NCBI GenBank assembly: GCA_002989075.1
Contig: PSQN01000006.1
Span: forward strand, 1 to 64,000
Reading direction: 5' to 3'
DNA length: 64,000 bases
From: Arthonia radiata
Lineage: Eukaryota; Ascomycota; Arthoniomycetes; Arthoniales; Arthoniaceae
Positions 22,573 through 34,018 of the stretch are shown piece by piece; position 1 is the stretch's first letter; every line of letters begins with the position of its first letter. Both the position numbers and the translations under genes were made by a program. The notes below the pieces were generated by a model. The model did no database searches. It was not told the origin of the DNA and saw only the letters and a program-made list of their open reading frames with translations.

Positions 22573-24712
22573 ATGTCTGCTACAAGCCACGTTGGTGACC
22601 CGGAAAAGGGGAGGGACGAGCATCTCAGAAACGCCGAGGTCGCAGTCTACTCTTGGCGCAACTGCAGCGTTCAAGTCAAGGACCGCCACACAAAGCAAAA
22701 CAAGGCCATCCTCAACGATGTTAGCGGAAGCGCGAGAGCAGGTACAATGGCCTTCGCTCGTTGTACGATCACGGTTGGACTGACTAAAATTCCAGGGGAG
22801 CTTGTCGCGCTCATGGGCCCAAGCGGCTCAGGCAAGACCACACTGCTCAACGTGCTTGCCGAGCGCAATCCAGCGTCCGGCGCAGAAGTGACCGGCGAGC
22901 GATCGCTGAACGGTCGACCAGCGGAAGCCGGACAACTCCGCAAGCTATCCGCCTATGTCGAGCAAGAAGATGCGCTGATAGGGTCTTTGACCGCAAGAGA
23001 GACGGTCGATATTGCTGCACGCTTGTCACGAACACAGATCCAATCTGGCAGTGTCCGCAGGGAATTCGTCGATGAGTTGCTTGCGGCGTTTGGCATGGCG
23101 AACCAAGCGCAGACGTTGATCGGGACACCGGTGCGCAAAGGATTGAGCGGTGGGCAGAAGAGGAGGATCAGTGTTGCCAGTCAGTTGATTACTGGGCCCC
23201 GCATAATCTTCCTCGACGAGCCCACGAGTGGACTGGACTCGACCGCGAGTCGCGAGGTGATGACCTATGTGCGAAGCATTGCAAGGAAATTCAACGTACG
23301 CTGCTCAGAAAAGATCCAATTATGTGAGGCCTAGCTGACCAAGACGCAATCCAGCTCATCGTCATCGCTAGCATCCATCAACCGTCTACAGACACCTTCA
23401 ACCTCTTCGATCAACTATGTCTACTATCCGAGGGCAGGACCTGCTATTTCGGCGCTGTGTCACAAGTCAAGCCCTACTTCGACAGCCACAGCTGTCCGTT
23501 GCCAGCCCAAATGAATCCCGCAGAGTTCCTCCTCGATCTTGTCAATACAGACTTTGCACAGAATCGCGCCGACTTCGCGCAAGACAACATGGTGGAGCAG
23601 ATCGCGGGCGCTTGGGATCACTCAGAAGAACGGCGGCTACTTCTACAAGCGCTGGACGCACGCACGAACTCAACAGCGGAAGGCGCATCCGACACGCACA
23701 TGGCAGCAGCGCAGCAACAGCGACAAAAGCGGCCGAATCCCCTCAGTATCCTTACGACATTGCTTCATCGAGGCTTCCTAAAGAGCTATCGAGATGTGCT
23801 GGTGTACGGGATTCGTCTAGCCATGTATACCGGGCTCGCCATCATGATGGGTACAGTGTGGCTACGGCTGAAGCCTGAGCAGGCATACATCCAGCCATTT
23901 ACCAATGCTATCGTAAGTTATTCACGAGTTTAAGACGATCCCCATGACACCAAGTGTGAGCCCAGCGACTGACTATGAACACAGTTCTTCGGCTCTGCTT
24001 TCATGTCCTTCATGGCCGTCGCATACGTGCCAGCATACCTGGAAGATCGCGCAGTCTATGTCAAGGATCGGGCCAATGGCTTATATGGGCCAACGCTCTT
24101 CCTCATTGCCAACTTCATCATCGGTCTCCCTTACTTGTGTACGTGCCTTCAGTTTTTGTGCCATTGCACGACCACTGCTGACCAGGAATCACAGTCGTCA
24201 TCACAGTTGTTTTCTCAGTCATCGCCTACTGGCTCAACGGCTTCCAGCCCACCGCCACCGCCTTCTTCACCTGGATCATGTGGGTCTATCTCGATCTCCT
24301 CGCCGCCGAGTCTCTCGTCGTCTTCTTCTCCTCAATCGTTCCAAACTTCGTCATCTCGCTCGCTCTCGTCGCTTTCGCCAACGGACTTTGGATGAGCGTG
24401 GGCGGCTTTTTGATTCCCATGCCGCTACTGAATGTCTTCTGGAAGTACGTGTTCCACTATATTGACTACCAGGCGTACGTCTTCCAAGGTATGATGGTGA
24501 ACGAGTTCCAGCACCGCACGTATAGTTGTGCGGACGGGTGTCAGTGCATTTTTCCGACTGCCCCTGGTGAGTGCGAAATTCAGGGCTCGTCCGTCCTGCA
24601 GACATATGGCTATGCGCTAGGAAGAAACGGCAAGTGGGCTGGCATTTTGATTGTCATCATTGTCGTATACAGGCTATTCGCGTGGATGGCGCTATGGGCG
24701 AGGAGATCCTGA
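22573..24712 (+). CDS. ABCG-type half-size ABC transporter
   Basis: Exons 22573-22741, 22796-23295, 23355-23912, 23985-24138 and 24195-24712 join to about 632 residues in the reverse order (NBD then TMD) of the ABCG/White family. Walker A GPSGSGKTT is at about 64, the signature LSGGQKRR at about 173, Walker B IIFLDEPTSGLD at about 194 and the H-loop ASIHQPS at about 229. Six membrane segments follow, including FFGSAFMSFMAVAYVPAYLE and the Cys-rich external loop SCADGCQCIFPTAPGEC before the last helix. Half-size ABCGs act as dimers in lipid, sterol or toxin export; the cargo here is unknown. I chose the ATG at 22573 for its A at -3 (AAAATGT). Confidence 0.9.
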
Positions 24713-24897
24713 ACAGCCGATGTGTGTCCCAGGCGCGCATTATGATCACTACTCAGACGTCAAATATGAAGCACAATCTCTACTTACCTCTCGGTGCTCT
24801 GTTCCCTCGTCTTGCCTAGCAGTCCTGTAGGTACTCGTGATCAATAGCCAATGATGATGTCGAACGATTGGATGGTTTGAACGTGCGCTTCTATTGC

Positions 24898-25841
24898 TTA
24901 CGTACAAGCCGTGGCATAGTCGATGCCCGGGTAGTAAATATGTGCCTGATTGATACCGATTCCACCAGCACCGTCATTACAATTTGCGGGCTCTTGGCCA
25001 CTGCACTGATACGTCGTCGCAGCGCAGGGCTCCTGCGTGGACGCCCAGAACTCGGTGCGGTGATGGTGGAACCCCATGAGTTGGCTGGGGAGCTGCGGCA
25101 CGCCATCTGTAACAGCAATGTCAGCCAGACTTACGTGACCGCTTTTCCACATATACACTCACCATTGGCGTGCGTCACCCGATAGAAGTTGCCCACTTTC
25201 GCGTCTGTCTTGCCAGACAACCAATCCACGTAATCTGCATAGGCCTGGTTCCCTACTCGCGGCTCGCCATATGAGTACGCCGCGCTGATCTGCGGGTACT
25301 TTCCAGAGCTCACGAGCTCTGTGTAGGCCAAATTAACGAGCGCACCGCCTAGGCTATGGCCCACGATGACAGTGGTGTAGTCCGGATGATCCTTCAGCGC
25401 AGCATTCAGCGCGGTCTTGGAGTCTTCTGCAATGGACTGCCAGGACTTATAGAAGCCGACGTGCGCCAGGCAGCCGGCACAGCCAGCGTAGGGAACCGGA
25501 AAGAAGGTAAAGTCTGTGAGGAAATCCTGAGGGCTGGAGGAGCCGCGATAGGAGATGATGAGTTCTTTGGTCACGTCGGAGCGGAAGAGTGTGGCCTGCG
25601 TGTCCGTGATCCTATTGGCTAGATACTGGACGACCACTGATCCATCAGGTGGGATCGTGCACGTTTCGGGGATGGAAGCGGCCGCGAAGCTGCCGTAGCG
25701 AACGATGGTGTTGTAGAGCTCGATGGATATTGGCGTCTTCTCTTGCCGCGTGATGAGGCCGATCGATTTTGCTAAGACTTGGACTGCCAGTAGCAAGAAA
25801 CTTCCCACCAGCACGAGCTGCGTGAAAACCGAAACGACCAT
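24898..25841 (-). CDS. Secreted class 3 lipase / feruloyl esterase A-like
   Basis: Exons 25841-25163 and 25106-24898 (56-nt intron, GTGAGT donor) give 295 residues. The frame is open far upstream, but only the ATG at 25841 (GCCATGG context) puts a signal peptide first (MVVSVFTQLVLVGSFLLLAV). VIVGHSLGGALVNLAYTEL carries the nucleophile Ser163. The spliced HANDGVPQLPS gives Asp227, and INQAHIYYPG gives His282. This triad spacing, and the second motif GFHHHRTEFW, match the Aspergillus FaeA/class 3 lipase fold. FaeA-type enzymes release ferulate from arabinoxylan, while close relatives are triacylglycerol lipases. Sequence alone does not decide between them. Confidence 0.9.
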
Positions 25842-26653
25842 GGCGACCTTGCTTCGCTCGACGATGACGACCGTAGAGGGGATATCATCTCCTTTAAGCG
25901 TCATGGGATGCGAGCACAGCGCCGAGGCGTCTGGCGCTCCGGAGAGAAACACTAGTCCGACCATGTTATCAGTTTTGGTTAGTCGATCTCGACCGTTGGC
26001 CAATCCTTCATACGGAGATTTCTCTTCGGTACTGTCCCACGTGTCCGCATGGAACATCATCCAAATCATTCAAATCATCCTGTTGGTGCTTGCAGAAGGG
26101 GACCTAGAGTCGGTCATTCTCACGCGATTGCGCGAATCTTAACAAGTCATCCATGAGCCTCTCTTACAAGAGTGCCCTGATTGGAGATAGGGATTTATCT
26201 TTCGGTAGCGTCTGTGGTAGTGCCGACGAAATTGGCCGAATCCAGACGCTGACATCCGGATTAAGTAAAGCGCATGTCACTGACAGCTCCATCCGGCTGT
26301 GCCGCGGCAGCAGTTCCTTGAAGGTTTACACCCACATTATTACGAATCAAGCCTCAGTTGACTTGCTGGCTACCACGCTCACGACATTCATAGCCATGAT
26401 TGATTGTTTAAACATCGCAAGCTGCACGCTGCAATGATGTTTTCGTAGAGACAAGGCGGTCGGTTCCTGATGGTCCTGACGGAGCGCGGCGGTACTCTGC
26501 CACTATGCCTTCTCGTCTTCAAGGGAACATGCAAAGTCCCTGGCACAATCGTCGAAGGTGAACGCCGTCAACTCATCTCGTTCGGACGGTGGCTTTCATG
26601 TGGTCTTTACCGAGTTGTAGGAAAGCACAAGGACCAGATGTAGCACGTGCATT
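25842..26653. other. Intergenic, nothing recognised
   Basis: 810 bp between the lipase start and the TTC27 3' end. It holds the lipase promoter. The short open frames (for example 26153-26437) show no motif. Confidence 0.5.
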
Positions 26654-29569
26654 TTACGCGCCCTTCAAATCTGTCATGCGGTCTTGTAACCTTTGCCAGC
26701 CAATCGACTCCTCGTACACGTTTGTGGCTCTACCAATGATGCCACGCAGAGCGCTTCGAGCTTTGAACTTCCAGTCTCTGGCTACCAGCTGCGTGCTTCC
26801 GGCAGCGAGTCCTTCTGTGCGCTCTTTCGGACCAAGGCTCTCGTACGCGTCAACGAGATCAAGTGTCGACTGTACTACCTCATCCCACTGATCGCGATTT
26901 CCTTGTTCCCATTTGTCTTGAGTAGAAACTATACGCCAAGCCTTTTCTTGGGCCTCGAGAGCTGCAGTCGGTCGATTTTTCCAGAGTGATACAGTTGCAA
27001 GAGCCCGCCAAAGACGTGCCGAACGCGTAATCAGCGGTTGGACCTGCTTAGTGACGAGATCGACGACAAGTGATGGTATACTGCCAGGTCGATACGTGGT
27101 CTGCAAAGCGGTTGTAACATCTAGCTCGCTGTTGGAGCTCTTGCTGGAAGGCGGCTCGTAATTCGACACGACGTAGCGCACAAGAGCTTCAACAATATCC
27201 TGATCAATGCAGTTTTCCCCTTCGACCTTGCTCCGAAGCACAATGATGTGACTCTGAGCAGCTACAATATCCGAGTATGCTGGTGGTTCCAACGATGCGG
27301 CGACGGTGAGGATGTTGTCGTAGATGCGCGCGGAATCTTGCTTCAGCGTGGCAGCGCGCTTGAACGCGCGAAGTGCATCTCGGAGATGCTGTTGTGCATC
27401 AATACGTTTGGCGTGACCAATCATAATTGGGCTGTCGTTCTCTTTCGATTGTGCATGATCATATGCAGTGAGATCATGAGCCACTTTCGGTCCTCGTTTG
27501 ATAAGCGCTGCAGCGAGGTTACTCCACGCCTCAGCGTCTTGATCATCCAATTGCACCGTCCTTGCAAAAGCCTCGACTGCTTCTTGAAAGCGCGAGAGTT
27601 CAAGGAGACAGCAACCATATGCAAACCAGCTCTGGCCATTGAGCTGATTGACCTTTAGACTCATAGCATATGATTCTGCTGCTTTACGAGACTCCTGCCG
27701 CGCAGAATAATAGCGCCCTAAACTCCGCTGAGCGCGTGCGTATCTACCATTAGAAACGTCCCATGCTTTCTGCCACATAACGGGATCTTTATCGAGGTCG
27801 CCGAGGATGCAATACAGTCGAGGGGCGTCTGACGGTGGTGGCTCTCTTGATGACCCCTGCCATTCTTCCGCATCTTCGTCCAGGACATCCGCTTCTGGGC
27901 CCGCGCTTGGATGATTAATTTGACGCCTTATAACTCGCCTCGCTTTGTCTTCTCGATCTGTCGCAGCCCAGCATAATGCAGCCTCTGGCCACATTTCCAG
28001 CCGCTCGTATATCTCAAGCGCTGAGCGAAGGCCTCCCATGCTGGTCCATCGGGCAGCTAGCTCTGTCTCAAGCTCCCAGCGGGTCGGTGCTGATAACAGA
28101 TGGACATACCGAAGACGTTCTGCGACATTGGCAGATTCCGAAGACTGAGGTCGTGGGAGAAACGTAGACTCATGCGGTTGCTCATCGTTTACATTGATCC
28201 GATCAGGACCATTTGCAGAAGTAGAAGCACTTTCAGTGTCAGCAATAATTTGGTCAGCGAGCGCTTGTAGCTGCAAGAGACCGCGCTCCGCTGTTCGAGA
28301 TCTGTAACCTTCAATGCGCGACCGAACGAGTAACGCTTGAGTATAGATCTGCCAATTCGACGACCCGCCTTCAAGAACTCGAGTCGCATACGGTAGCGTT
28401 TCTTCGCGAGTCAGGCCGTCTACTGGTGAAGTGTTATTGATGCTAGAAGCAACAAGTAATAGTATGATGGAGTCAAGTGGAAGAAGTCGTGGTTGGTGGT
28501 TGGGGTCAAGTTCGTTCAGCTGAGGAGGTATATCGCTGCTGCCAATAAATCCGATTCGATTTAGTGCAGTTCTCCCTGATTCAAATGAAATGGATTCTAG
28601 CAACGTATCGTCATTCAGGTCAACGGTTCGTGGCGCGGAGGCGGAGGGCTCCCGTCCGGTTTCGCAACGCTCTTCGATACTTCGGCTACGAGCAAGAACC
28701 ATAAGCTGGCTCGTTTCGTTCTCCTGAAATTTCGTGCGTTTGCCAAGTCGTCCAGTCAGTGCAAACAATAACCCTGTGCGACGCTGCGCATCTTCAAGCT
28801 CCTCACGTGCTCGCTTGTCAAAGCCATGGTAAGTATAGATAGAAGCGCGCTCAAGCAAGAGCTCCGCCTCTGCTTCCCCCCTAGTAGTCACACCAAGGAG
28901 CGATATCAGTGATGCCACCTCTTCCAAGCATTCGAAGATCTGATTCTGAAGAGTTGGTGACGTTTCTGAAAGCAACCTCTGGTGCATCATGAGCGTCCGT
29001 ACTGCAGCCCAAGGCGCTGACTTCACGTTCTTCTTGATACTCGGCGCCGTCAAGATTGTGTCTGCTAGACATAGAAGTTCCGGACACGGCGTGAGTTTGT
29101 ACGCGGCAATGCCATCAACTCTACGTGAGGAAACAAGTCTATCTCGAAACGCTCGTAGTTTTTTCTCATTCTCTGCGACGGATGCCGGCAGTAGAAGCCT
29201 CGCTGTTGAATAGACGAGGGGAGGGCCCGTCACGCTTATCTGTACAAACAGTTGCAGCGCAGCTACAGCAGCGAGAAAGAGCAAGTGCTGCTTGTAACAG
29301 CGACTTTGCTCAAGCGGAAAGTCGGAATGTTGGGTGTTGAGCACAATGTTCAACCGGCGAAAAACGCAGTCATTCCAATCGTCGTTCTCTTCGAACTCGA
29401 TACCGACCAGAGCCTCCTCATGTTGAAGGCCAAGGATGGATCGTACTGACCAGCCAGACAGCACAGAATGAAAGTTTCCATTTGCAACATCCGCAAGACG
29501 GTCACCCACAAGATCCTCGATCTCAGGCGGCAGGGTTGCGCGCACCGTCGTCAGGAAAGCAGCAGTCAT
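26654..29569 (-). CDS. EMW1: TTC27/Emw1-type tetratricopeptide protein
   Basis: A single-exon frame of 971 residues; the first ATG in frame is at 29569. The N-terminal two-thirds is helical and variable. The C-terminal third has TPR units. The family signature LYCILGDLDKDPVMWQKAW followed by RYARAQRSLGRYY is clear, with TPRs around WFAYGCCLLELSRFQEAVEAF and AWSNLAAALI. Yeast Emw1 is essential and linked to cell-wall integrity, and human TTC27 is its relative; the molecular role is poorly defined. It is divergent from the GT15 gene, 283 bp apart, so a shared promoter is likely. That pairing is suggestive, because GT15 enzymes also serve the cell wall. Confidence 0.9.
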   Translation of the reverse strand: MTAAFLTTVRATLPPEIEDLVGDRLADVANGNFHSVLSGWSVRSILGLQHEEALVGIEFEENDDWNDCVFRRLNIVLNTQHSDFPLEQSRCYKQHLLFLAAVAALQLFVQISVTGPPLVYSTARLLLPASVAENEKKLRAFRDRLVSSRRVDGIAAYKLTPCPELLCLADTILTAPSIKKNVKSAPWAAVRTLMMHQRLLSETSPTLQNQIFECLEEVASLISLLGVTTRGEAEAELLLERASIYTYHGFDKRAREELEDAQRRTGLLFALTGRLGKRTKFQENETSQLMVLARSRSIEERCETGREPSASAPRTVDLNDDTLLESISFESGRTALNRIGFIGSSDIPPQLNELDPNHQPRLLPLDSIILLLVASSINNTSPVDGLTREETLPYATRVLEGGSSNWQIYTQALLVRSRIEGYRSRTAERGLLQLQALADQIIADTESASTSANGPDRINVNDEQPHESTFLPRPQSSESANVAERLRYVHLLSAPTRWELETELAARWTSMGGLRSALEIYERLEMWPEAALCWAATDREDKARRVIRRQINHPSAGPEADVLDEDAEEWQGSSREPPPSDAPRLYCILGDLDKDPVMWQKAWDVSNGRYARAQRSLGRYYSARQESRKAAESYAMSLKVNQLNGQSWFAYGCCLLELSRFQEAVEAFARTVQLDDQDAEAWSNLAAALIKRGPKVAHDLTAYDHAQSKENDSPIMIGHAKRIDAQQHLRDALRAFKRAATLKQDSARIYDNILTVAASLEPPAYSDIVAAQSHIIVLRSKVEGENCIDQDIVEALVRYVVSNYEPPSSKSSNSELDVTTALQTTYRPGSIPSLVVDLVTKQVQPLITRSARLWRALATVSLWKNRPTAALEAQEKAWRIVSTQDKWEQGNRDQWDEVVQSTLDLVDAYESLGPKERTEGLAAGSTQLVARDWKFKARSALRGIIGRATNVYEESIGWQRLQDRMTDLKGA

Positions 29570-29852
29570 TTTCACGATTCCCTGCAATCGCCATTGGCTG
29601 GCGTCAAGAGGCCAGGGTGGAGTTGAATAGAGAATTTTGCGTTATTCCTTGAGTCAAAGGCCAAGCACGCCAAGATGTGCCGCAGCGGGCGCTAATAGTA
29701 GCGCAAACCTTGGGGCCAGACCCACGCGATCGGGTCCTTCTTTACGACGCGCCAGCTAAATTTCATCCCAGCATCGCGTTCTTTCTAAATGCATCAACGC
29801 ACAATATGGACTGACAAAGCTCTGTAGCGGCTCTCGTGAGCCATTTTGTAGC

Positions 29853-31130
29853 ATGGCGGTCTCTCTTTCGGTCAAGTTCCATCGATTCCGCCGCTTCCTC
29901 CTCCGTCATTACCGTCTGATCCTCGTCATCACCGTTCTCACACTCCTGGAAATCTACTTTCACGTCCGCAGCTTCTCAGTCTCCCATCCCACTGAGCCTC
30001 TCGATTCCCCATTTGCGCAATCTTGTCGTCCCACATCAGATCCTTCCTACGTCTTCAGCCCCACCAGTACCAACCCTCCGCCAGATGCTGCCGAGCCCCG
30101 CGAGAATGCCACCATTCTCATGCTCGCGCGCAACTCTGACCGCGAAGGCGCTGCCAATGCCGTCGCCTCCCTCGAGCGGCAGTGGAACAAGCACTTTCAT
30201 TACCCCTATGTCTTCCTCAACGACAAGCCCTTCGACGCGGCTTTCATTACCACGCTCCGCGACTTTGTCTCCAGCAACGTCGTCTTCGAACAGATACCCT
30301 CACACATGTGGTCATGGCCCACCGACCCTCTCACAGGCCGCGACAAGCCAGACAAGAAGACCGCGCGTAAGGCAATGGAGCAAATGGCTGCCAAGGGCAT
30401 GCCCTATGCCAACAACGAGAATTACCACCACATGTGCCGATTTTACTCCGGCTTCTTCTTCGATCACCCCGCACTCGCGCAATACAAATACTACTGGCGT
30501 CTCGAGCCCGACGTCGAATACACGTGCGCGATACCCTATGATCCTTTCCGGCAGATGCGACTGCACAGCAAAGTCTATGGGTACGTTATGGCGCTGTGGG
30601 AGGTGGGTAGTACCTCTCCCTCATTGTTCCGTCGCGCTGTAGGCCACATGCAGCAGTACGGCATCAGATCGAGTAGCATGTGGAAGAGTTTGATCGAGCC
30701 GTCGACTGCGCCGTGGCTGCTCAGAAAGTTATTCATGTCCAATGAGTGGCTGTTCCATTCAAGAACGCCACAAGGTGATCCCTGGAGTTTGTGTCACTTT
30801 TGGTCGAACTTTGAGATTGCATCACTGGACTTCTTCAGATCGAACGAATACCGAAACTTTTTCCAAACTTTGGAGGACGCGGGCGGGTTCTACACTGAAC
30901 GCTGGGGCGACGCGCCAGTGCATAGCCTGGCGGTGAGCATGCTCTTGAAACCGGAGGAGCTGCATTGGTTCGGTGACATGGGCTATGTGCATCTGCCGTT
31001 GCAGCATTGTCCGGAAACGGATGGAAGAGGAGCGAAGGGGTGCGGTTGTGATTGCAACCAGGTGCAAGGCGTGAGAGGTGTGCCGCAGGATTGTCTGGCG
31101 AGTTTGAGGAGAGCGGTAGAGCCCGGATGA
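29853..31130 (+). CDS. Alpha-1,2-mannosyltransferase, GT15 (KTR/KRE2 family)
   Basis: An intronless 425-residue type II membrane protein: a short basic tail, a signal anchor at about residues 19-40 (RLILVITVLTLLEIYFHV), a Pro-rich stem, then the catalytic domain. GT15 motifs include NATILMLARN, MCRFYSGFFFDHPAL, the metal-site region YYWRLEPDVEYTCAIPYDPF, and ERWGDAPVHSLAVSMLL. These Golgi enzymes add mannose from GDP-mannose to O- and N-linked glycans of wall proteins. Length is standard for the family. Which KTR subgroup it belongs to cannot be told by eye. Confidence 0.95.
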   Translation: MAVSLSVKFHRFRRFLLRHYRLILVITVLTLLEIYFHVRSFSVSHPTEPLDSPFAQSCRPTSDPSYVFSPTSTNPPPDAAEPRENATILMLARNSDREGAANAVASLERQWNKHFHYPYVFLNDKPFDAAFITTLRDFVSSNVVFEQIPSHMWSWPTDPLTGRDKPDKKTARKAMEQMAAKGMPYANNENYHHMCRFYSGFFFDHPALAQYKYYWRLEPDVEYTCAIPYDPFRQMRLHSKVYGYVMALWEVGSTSPSLFRRAVGHMQQYGIRSSSMWKSLIEPSTAPWLLRKLFMSNEWLFHSRTPQGDPWSLCHFWSNFEIASLDFFRSNEYRNFFQTLEDAGGFYTERWGDAPVHSLAVSMLLKPEELHWFGDMGYVHLPLQHCPETDGRGAKGCGCDCNQVQGVRGVPQDCLASLRRAVEPG

Positions 31131-31314
31131 GCGAAGAGGACGACGAAGATCGAGACGAGATGACGACCTGTCCATTCCAGGTGATGTTCCCCACTTCTAT
31201 GTGGCCGCTACGCTATGACGTGCATATACACACGAGATGCCTCCCATCAGTAAATTGAACGCCGGCCCATGCAAGTCTATCACACAGCCGTATCCCATAA
31301 GTCATGAAAAGCAC

Positions 31315-33825
31315 TCATAGCACAGCCGACCGAACACTCGAGAAGACGCTGACGACCGCGTCACCCTCTTCAGGGCTGAGAAACTCATCCAGCATCCGAT
31401 GTGCTGCCTCTGCCGACTCACTCCAGATGCCCTCCTCGATCACGCTATCGCCATGAGAAAAAGCGACCCTACTCAAGGCCACGAGATGCTTGTGGTGACC
31501 ACCGGGCTCTGCTGCAAGCCGTGTACGTAGATCAAGAACCTCGCCATGCACGAAGCAAAGATGTGCCAAAAGCATAACGCTGTTATTGACGCATGATGTG
31601 GCCGTCTCGTGCGTTCGTGGATTGTAATTGTACATAGATAGAATACTTTCGTGTAGAAGACGAATAATGCGGCCAGTTGCGAGGCGATGACTTGCCAGCA
31701 ATCGTCCTCCGTGCTCAGTACTGCATAAGTGCGTTAGGAGATTAAGCGAAGCTAATCTTAGGTCGAGAGCTGTAAGTTGGTTCGGTGATATGGTCTCGTC
31801 TTCGCTTCGACTTTGATCTTTCGTCTCAGCATCCCGCAAAGCTTTTTGGTATTCTGTGAGCTCTGGAGCCGGAGGTTGGGCTGGTCGTTGCTGATCTCCG
31901 CGATCCACCAGCAAGTTAGCAAGGCGGGAGATCAGATTGTACTCATTTTGGTGTTGCCGTTGCTTGATGGCGTATTCTTCACCGCTCGCAGATGTCTTGC
32001 TGATAGCGCCAAAGGTTTCGTGGAGGACTGACATTCCAACGACGTCCAACATGAGGATGCGCTCCGCTAGGGGTTGCGCTTTATGGAGCATAACCAAGAT
32101 GAAATCGTGCTCGATGCATGACCATAGCGATTTTATGGCGTCCGAGTCTTCACTGCAATTCAGTGCTATTGTTTGCAGGAGCTCAAGACAGTCCAAGGGA
32201 CGTACAAAGGCTGACAACTCTTCAGAGGGCCCATCGTTCAACGTGGAGTTGGCCCAATTGCGCGCTTTGGGGGTGGCTACCAGATCGGCAGTCTGCACGG
32301 CCAACGGAACTACCGTCGCCACGGCAGCAATAGTGACTTCGTCCCCAAGGCTCGCGAAAACGTGCTGCATCAAGCTCATGATGAGTGACATGGCCTTGAC
32401 GACTTGTTCCTGAAGGCAACGAGACCACAGCTCAAGTATCTTGTGGCAGAAAAGCACATCATATTTGACGACATCTTGATCTGACCTCGCAGCCTGTAGT
32501 GCATCGTAGACTTGCGATGACAGAGGCTGCTGAGGCGATGAGGGTAACTCGTATTGTGTGAGAATTTCGACTGTTCTGCGACTGTCGGGTTGGCGATGAT
32601 TCAAAACTAATTGAACAAAGTCAAAGCGACCATCCGGCTTCTGATTATCTCGGGGTCTCATTGGTAGATCGAAGCCTGTCACCACTGGAGTTCCTTCGTT
32701 AATGAGATTGGGACCATCTTGATCTGAGAATGACAGTTGCTTCGCAGGGCTGTTCCCCTGCTCAGGACGCTTTCGTTTGCTGGCCGGTTTTGGAGTGCCT
32801 GTGCGCGATTTGCCTTTCGACTTCGATGGAGAAATTGCAACAACCTCATCATCGTTGAAACCATCTCGGTAGGGCAGACTGGACTTCTTTTTGGGTGTGG
32901 ATGCTGGACTGAGTCTCGCTCTTGCATTCTCGTTGCCCCCTTGGAGGGCCCGCCTCGCATTGCGAGCGCGGTCCGCTTCCTGTGCCAGGTCATGCTCAAG
33001 AAACTTGTTGCTTGTCTCAATCTGCTCCCTGTCCTTCCTCGCAGCCTCGATTTCCGCCTTGTGCATCGCAGTCTCTTGTGCGTGCAGCTCTTGCAGCACA
33101 GCGAGCTTGTCCTCGTACTCCCTGACTGCTTTGTCTTGGTTGGCACGAACAATTGAGATCTCGCCTGCTTTCGCGAACGCTTGAGCTTTCGCATCTCGAC
33201 TCTCTTGCAGCAGTATCGTGTGGTGTTGCTCTAGCTACGTCAATCAGTTGGGCGGACTTGCTGTCGATATTTATTGAATAGATACCTCTGCTACTCTAGC
33301 TTGCAATGCAGCAACATCAGATGCCGTTGCGCTCTCATTGGGAGGGTATTGAGGTGCAACGAACGAAACTTCCTGCGCCAGCGAAGGGTGGTTCTGCGGT
33401 GGAATATCCTGCTGAGACGACAATTGGGGCGCGACATTGCTGGCGGATGATGCTGGTCGCGGTGGTCTGAATGCAGGCAATCTGGGCTGGGCTGCTGCAC
33501 CGTATTTTTGTACGCGCCATTGTTCCCGTTGTGTGACCTCATCATGCTGTTGAGCCGGGTGCTGCGTCCTAGCTTTTGGACGGCGATTGGGAGTTGCGAC
33601 GTGAGCGCCATGTCTTGCTGTGACAACATTCGCACGAGGGTTTGCATCGAGATCGATTACTTCTTCATCATCTTCTAGGCCATAATCAGATGAAGGTGGC
33701 TGGGGTTGCTCTGCTGTTAGCGCAGGTCTTTGCGTGGCTTGAAATGCCGTCGACTCCAGCTCTTGCAGGGCATGCGACGGCAGCTCGTCGAGGCCGTCGT
33801 CGTCATCGAAAAACTCGTCTTCCAT
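31315..33825 (-). CDS. uvsD: DNA-damage checkpoint protein, UvsD/Rad26/ATRIP type
   Basis: Exons 33825-33286 and 33234-31315 (51-nt intron) give 819 residues. The start MEDEFFDDDDGLDELPSHAL is the acidic N-terminal motif of fungal ATRIP proteins. It is followed by a disordered stretch, a coiled coil across the exon join (LEQHHTILLQESRDAKAQA to about AREADRARNARRAL) and basic KPASKRKRP-type nuclear localisation signals. A long helical repeat region makes up the C-terminal half. ATRIP homologues (UvsD, Rad26, Lcd1/Ddc2) recruit the ATR/Mec1 kinase to RPA-coated single-stranded DNA. Identification rests on architecture and the N-terminal motif rather than a catalytic signature. Confidence 0.85.
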
Positions 33826-34018
33826 GACATTGCATCTTGCTTATCTTAGACCGGTGAAACCATGCAGGTGAAAGCGAAGCTAATCAACAGTTAGTAGTGG
33901 CAGGGTCGCGGTGGAACATGTCGAATCTGCTCAGAAATGTCGCGCCGCAAAATAAAAACGTGGTGTTTTCACAAGAAGAGATGAAGGTGTGATATAACGA
34001 TTATATGATTTGCGGAGC

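Noticed and set aside
30013-30642. 209-codon frame inside the GT15 gene
   Set aside because: Shifted-frame shadow of the mannosyltransferase, dominated by Ser/Pro/Thr.
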